From Lysobacter ciconiae (GTDB taxonomy: Bacteria; Pseudomonadota; Gammaproteobacteria; Xanthomonadales; Xanthomonadaceae), in the NCBI RefSeq assembly GCF_015209725.1, contig NZ_CP063656.1, positions 1,347,001-1,411,000 on the forward strand: 64,000 nt of DNA. The letters run 5' to 3'. This document shows, piece after piece, positions 60,549 to 64,000 of this stretch; position 1 is the stretch's first letter; the number at the start of each line of letters is the position of its first letter. The notes beneath the pieces were generated by a model. The model was not told the DNA's origin and did not search any database. It worked only from the letters and a program-made list of their open reading frames with translations. A program made the position numbers and the translations under genes.

Positions 60549-61727
60549 ATGGACTTCATCAGCGAGTGGTTCTGGTTCTTTGTGCTGGTGCCTGTTGCTG
60601 CGCTTGGCGGCTGGGTGGTCGGCCGTCGAGGTGGTGAAAGACACAGTACGACCCAGGTCAGCCGGCTTTCCACCACCTATTTCCGGGGCCTCAACTACCT
60701 CCTCAATGAGCAGCCCGACAAGGCCATCGAGCTTTTCCTGCATATCGCGGAGCTCGACAAGGACACCTTCGAGACCCAGGTGGCGCTGGGGCACCTGTTC
60801 CGCCGCCGTGGCGAAGTGGACCGTGCCATCCGCCTGCACCAGGCGCTGGTGCAGCGTCCCGGCCTGAGCGACCAGCAGAAGGTGCAGGCGCTGCTGGCGC
60901 TGGGCGAGGATTACATGAAGTCGGGCTTGCTGGATCGCGCGGAAACCGTGTTCAGCGATCTGGTTGACCTGGACATGCGCGCGCCGCTGGCGCTGCGGCA
61001 CCTGATCCACATCTACCAGTCCGAGCGTGAATGGGACAAGGCCATTGAAAACGCCCAACGCTACGAAGCGGCGACCGGCGAGTCAATGGGCAAGTTGATC
61101 GGCCAGTTCGAATGCGAGCTGGCCGATCGCCACCGCGCTGCGGGCGACGTCCCGGCGGCGCGCGCCGCGGTCGCGCGCGCCTACCAGGCGGATGCCAATT
61201 CAGTGCGTGCCGGGATGCTGGAAGGGCGGCTGGAGGTCGAGTCGGGAAACGATGCCGGGGCGATCCGCGCCTTCGAGCGCGTCGCGCGGACCGATCCGGA
61301 CTACCTCCCCGAGGTGATGCCGGCGCTGCTGTCGTGCTACGAACGGACTGGCGATGGTTCAGGCGCGCGGGCGTTTCTGTCCGAGATGTGCGAGCACTAT
61401 CGCGGTATAGCGCCCGTGCTCGCCCTGACGAAAATGGTCGAGAGCCAGGACGGCGTCGCAGCGGCGCGCGCCTATCTGGCCAACGAGCTCAAGGACCGCC
61501 CGTCGGTGCGAGGCGAGGCGGCACTGATGGAGTTGAGCATCGCCGAGGGCGCGGATCCGCTGGCGACCCTGCATGACCTGAAGCACATCACCGAGCAGCT
61601 GCTGGTCCGCAATCCGAGCTACCGCTGCAATCATTGTGGCTTCGGCGCCCGAAGCCATCATTGGCAATGCCCGAGCTGCAAGGAGTGGGGCACCGTCAAG
61701 CCCCTCCTGAACTACGCGGTGGTGTGA
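60549..61727 (+). CDS. lapB: Lipopolysaccharide assembly protein LapB
   Basis: A 392-residue protein. One N-terminal anchor (EWFWFFVLVPVAALGGWVVG) is followed by TPR repeats (residues 40-340) and a C-terminal rubredoxin-type metal domain: YRCNHCGFGARSHHWQCPSC. LapB (YciM) regulates LpxC turnover by FtsH and coordinates LPS synthesis with transport. It is coupled to lapA with no gap and leads into polysaccharide genes. Confidence 0.95.
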   Translation: MDFISEWFWFFVLVPVAALGGWVVGRRGGERHSTTQVSRLSTTYFRGLNYLLNEQPDKAIELFLHIAELDKDTFETQVALGHLFRRRGEVDRAIRLHQALVQRPGLSDQQKVQALLALGEDYMKSGLLDRAETVFSDLVDLDMRAPLALRHLIHIYQSEREWDKAIENAQRYEAATGESMGKLIGQFECELADRHRAAGDVPAARAAVARAYQADANSVRAGMLEGRLEVESGNDAGAIRAFERVARTDPDYLPEVMPALLSCYERTGDGSGARAFLSEMCEHYRGIAPVLALTKMVESQDGVAAARAYLANELKDRPSVRGEAALMELSIAEGADPLATLHDLKHITEQLLVRNPSYRCNHCGFGARSHHWQCPSCKEWGTVKPLLNYAVV

Positions 61728-61731
61728 CCTT

Positions 61732-62712
61732 TTGCTTTCCTGGTTGCTCCTGCATTTCCTGATTGCGGCGGTCGGAACGCTGTTGGCGCGCCGCTATGCG
61801 CTGCAACGCGACCTGCTTGACCACCCGGGCGAGCGTCGCAGCCACCAGGTAGCCACGCCGCGCGGGGGCGGCGTCGCCATCGTTGCCGCGCTGCTCGTCG
61901 CGATTGTGGCGCTGGCGACGCGGGATCCCTCGCAACGCTGGCTGCTGGGAGGGTTTGGTATCGGACTTGTCCTGGTCGCGGCGATCGGCATGGCGGACGA
62001 CCATCGGCCGCTGCCGGTAAGCCTGCGACTGGCCGTCCACGCGCTCGCCGCGGCGGTGCTCGCGATCAGCGTGCAGATGGCGTCGGGCAACCCCTGGCTG
62101 GCCATGCTCGCGTTTGTCTCGGCGATGGTCCTGACCAACGTCTGGAACTTCATGGACGGTATCAACGGCCTGGCCGCAAGCCAGGCGTTGCTGGTCGCAA
62201 TGGCCTTGGCCTGGGTGTTGGGCGGCTCCTGGGCGCTGCTCGCTGGGGCCCTTGCCGCGGCGTGTGCAGGCTTTCTGCCGTTCAATTTTCCGCGCGCGCG
62301 CATCTTCCTCGGCGACGGTGGCAGTGGCGGTATCGGGTTCTCGATCGCGGGGCTGGGAACCGTTGCCGCCATGCCCGACAGCCCCGCCGCGCTCTGGCTC
62401 CTCTTGCCGCTGTCCGCGTTCCTGGTGGACGCGGGGCTGACGCTGTCGATGCGTACACTTCAGGGAGAGCGCTGGTGGGAAGCGCATACCCGGCACGCCT
62501 ACCAGGTCTGGGCGCGCTCAAAAGGACACACGAGTGTCACATTGCTCTACGCATCATGGACGGCGACGACTGTCGCCGTGATGATCGTGCTCCGCACAAC
62601 GCCGGTCTCCCTGGCAGTGGCGCTGTGTGTTGTGACGTATCTGGCCGCATCCGTGGTCTGGTGGAGGCTGGAGCGAATGGAATCGCATACAAAAACAACA
62701 GGTGACAAATGA
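61732..62712 (+). CDS. MraY/WecA-family glycosyl-phosphate transferase (WbpL-like)
   Basis: A 326-residue, roughly ten-helix polyprenyl-phosphate sugar-1-phosphate transferase. The metal-site motifs are IGMADDHRPLPVSLRL near residue 85, TNVWNFMDGINGLAASQ near residue 137, and FLGDGGSGGIGFSIAGLG near residue 195. The family places the first sugar phosphate (such as FucNAc, QuiNAc or GlcNAc) on undecaprenyl phosphate to start O-antigen or capsule chains. The TTG start is used because no ATG lies between the lapB stop and the first helix. The next gene overlaps by four bases. Confidence 0.88.
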   Translation: MLSWLLLHFLIAAVGTLLARRYALQRDLLDHPGERRSHQVATPRGGGVAIVAALLVAIVALATRDPSQRWLLGGFGIGLVLVAAIGMADDHRPLPVSLRLAVHALAAAVLAISVQMASGNPWLAMLAFVSAMVLTNVWNFMDGINGLAASQALLVAMALAWVLGGSWALLAGALAAACAGFLPFNFPRARIFLGDGGSGGIGFSIAGLGTVAAMPDSPAALWLLLPLSAFLVDAGLTLSMRTLQGERWWEAHTRHAYQVWARSKGHTSVTLLYASWTATTVAVMIVLRTTPVSLAVALCVVTYLAASVVWWRLERMESHTKTTGDK

Positions 62713-64000
62713 CTAGATGGCGGGAGCGATGGTCCGGCGCGGTGCCTCGTTCGGCGGTGGTGGTTCACGACCTTGCGATGGTCTGGATCGTGTGGGTGGT
62801 TTTGCACCGGGTTCGCTACGGCGTAATGGTGTCGCCGCCCGAGCTGCCGTTGTGGTCTACCGAGATCGCGATGGTGCTGGCCGCGCAGGGACTGGTGTTC
62901 TGGCAGGTGGGCCTGTATCGCGGTCTGTGGCGCTTCGCCAGCGTTCCCGATCTGTGGAATATCTTCAAGGCCTGTGCGCTGGGCCTGTTTGCGATAGTCC
63001 TTGGCCTCTTTCTCTACAACCGGCTCGAGCTCGTTTCCCGCACCGTCCTGCTGATGTACCCGTTCGTGCTGATGGGCATGTTGGGGGCGCCGCGCTTGCT
63101 GTATCGCGCGTGGAAGGACAGCAACAGTGATCAGACCGACGCCGCTTCGGTGCGGATCCTGATCCTTGGTGCCGGACGTGCTGGTGATGCCCTCGTGCGC
63201 GACCTTCGTCGCCTCGGCTCCTATCAGCCGGTTGGATTTCTGGACGATGCGCGAAGCCTGCGCGGAAGCAAGGTTCAGGGTATACCGGTTCTCGGAGGCG
63301 TTGACGATGTGGCAGAGATTGCGCGGGAGACCGCGGCACGGCTGCTGGTAATCGCGGTTCCGTCTGCCAGCGCGACCCAGATGCAGCGCATTGTGGCCGC
63401 TTGTGAACGCTCCGGCTTGCCGTTCCGGATGGTCCCGCGGTTACGTGATGCACTGGAGGGCCGCTCCCTTTCGGGCCAACTCAAGGAAGTGGCCATCGAG
63501 GATCTACTCGGACGCCAGCAGGTACTGCCCGACTGGAAAGCGATCCGCAGTTGGCTGGGTGCGCGCTCGGTGCTGGTTACCGGCGCCGGCGGCTCGGTCG
63601 GTTCGGAACTGTGCAGGCAATGCGCGCGCCACGGGGCGCGGCGCATCGCGATGGTGGAGCAGGACGAGTTTGCGCTGATTACGGTCCTGGCCAGTCTGCG
63701 CCGCGACTTCCCGGACCTTGAATACATCCCGGTGCTGGGAGATTGCGGGGATACCGCGGTTATCCGCCACGCGCTCGATGCATCGCAGCCCGAGGCGGTT
63801 TTCCATGCGGCTGCCTACAAGCAGGTGCCCTTGCTGGAGACGCAGCTTCGCGAGGCCGTGCGCAACAACGTGTTGGCGACCGAGACCGTTGCCCGCGCCT
63901 GCCGCGAGGCTGATGTGGGCACCTTCGTGTTGATCTCCACCGACAAGGCGGTCGATCCGGGCAACATTCTAGGCGCCACGAAGCGTCTTGGCGAGATGGT
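62709..64000 (+). CDS. WbpM/FlaA1-type nucleoside-diphosphate-sugar dehydratase/epimerase, truncated by window edge
   Basis: The visible 430 residues cover an N-terminal membrane domain with four helices, a first Rossmann domain (VRILILGAGRAGDALVRDLR near residue 155) and the start of the catalytic Rossmann domain (SVLVTGAGGSVGSELCRQ near residue 290). Near the edge is VLISTDKAVDPGNILGATKR, where the usual catalytic methionine of this family is a leucine. Members make 4-keto-6-deoxy sugars such as the FucNAc or QuiNAc precursor for O-antigen. AGGTGA lies upstream, and the ATG overlaps the previous stop by four bases. Confidence 0.88.
   Translation, partial: MTRWRERWSGAVPRSAVVVHDLAMVWIVWVVLHRVRYGVMVSPPELPLWSTEIAMVLAAQGLVFWQVGLYRGLWRFASVPDLWNIFKACALGLFAIVLGLFLYNRLELVSRTVLLMYPFVLMGMLGAPRLLYRAWKDSNSDQTDAASVRILILGAGRAGDALVRDLRRLGSYQPVGFLDDARSLRGSKVQGIPVLGGVDDVAEIARETAARLLVIAVPSASATQMQRIVAACERSGLPFRMVPRLRDALEGRSLSGQLKEVAIEDLLGRQQVLPDWKAIRSWLGARSVLVTGAGGSVGSELCRQCARHGARRIAMVEQDEFALITVLASLRRDFPDLEYIPVLGDCGDTAVIRHALDASQPEAVFHAAAYKQVPLLETQLREAVRNNVLATETVARACREADVGTFVLISTDKAVDPGNILGATKRLGEM

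Noticed and set aside
1..64000. Possible defence island, prophage or integrative element
   Set aside because: No integrase, transposase, restriction, toxin-antitoxin or phage genes are visible, and the tRNA-Ser gene is followed by a normal response regulator gene with no attachment-site duplication seen.

Overview
The window is high-GC DNA with dense, mostly operonic gene layout. Its gene content and order (cmk-rpsA-ihfB-lapA-lapB followed by polysaccharide genes, a ccmABCDEFGHI cluster with separate ccmH and ccmI, a 41-residue zinc-free type L36, TonB-dependent receptors, and a 'transmembrane repetitive' proline/alanine-rich protein) suggest a gammaproteobacterium of the Xanthomonadaceae/Lysobacteraceae (Lysobacter- or Luteimonas-like). 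This is an inference from gene content, not from a database search. Nearly all of the window looks like chromosomal core or lineage-typical accessory DNA. I saw no insertion sequence, prophage, integrase or CRISPR array.

Layout. 1-3.5 kb: an MFS transporter cut by the left edge, a pirin/flavin-reductase pair, and a second MFS-like transporter. 3.5-8.5 kb: an OprB-type porin divergent from a three-gene periplasmic FAD dehydrogenase (Tat-exported small subunit, GMC catalytic subunit, tri-heme membrane cytochrome c), apparently a sugar/polyol oxidation module. 8.5-12.8 kb: a DHA2 exporter overlapping an atypical SDR, then a thiol dioxygenase and a MetX-type acyltransferase. 12.8-19.5 kb: the complete cytochrome c maturation operon on the minus strand, tightly overlapped; it would supply the many c-type cytochromes encoded here. 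19.7-22.4 kb: a YbdL-like aminotransferase coupled to a YafV-like omega-amidase (a 2-oxoacid salvage pair), and an SDR gene broken by a one-base frameshift.

22.7-27.8 kb: a plus-strand series of NfeD, stomatin/SPFH protein, small thioredoxin, a COG4315-type lipoprotein, a membrane protein joining a degenerate Lgt-like region to a TlpA thioredoxin, and a lipoprotein form of DsbG. 27.9-32.5 kb: a GntP permease divergent from a TonB-dependent receptor, and a TonB-like protein. 32.7-36 kb: serS, a LysR regulator, tRNA-Ser(UGA) and a GacA/UvrY-like response regulator. 36-42 kb: rne, rluC, a TonB-C-domain lipoprotein and phhB. 42-45 kb: nfuA, the transmembrane repetitive protein and two cytochromes c. 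45-53 kb: an RND efflux adaptor with two tandem permeases, the second lacking two proton-relay residues. 53-56.7 kb: a TraB/GumN protein and the agmatine-to-putrescine genes aguA/aguB. 57-64 kb: rpmJ, cmk, rpsA, ihfB, lapA, lapB, and the start of an O-antigen/polysaccharide locus that runs off the right edge.

The most interesting signals are: the proton-relay asymmetry of the tandem RND permeases; the Lgt-remnant/TlpA fusion next to a lipid-anchored DsbG; several genes (nfuA, cmk, the thiol dioxygenase, the TlpA fusion) with a -10-like hexamer six or seven bases before the ATG and no Shine-Dalgarno, suggesting leaderless mRNAs; a MetX with an unusual acyl-site motif; and several strong unexplained palindromes. 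I did not find a convincing wholly new system.
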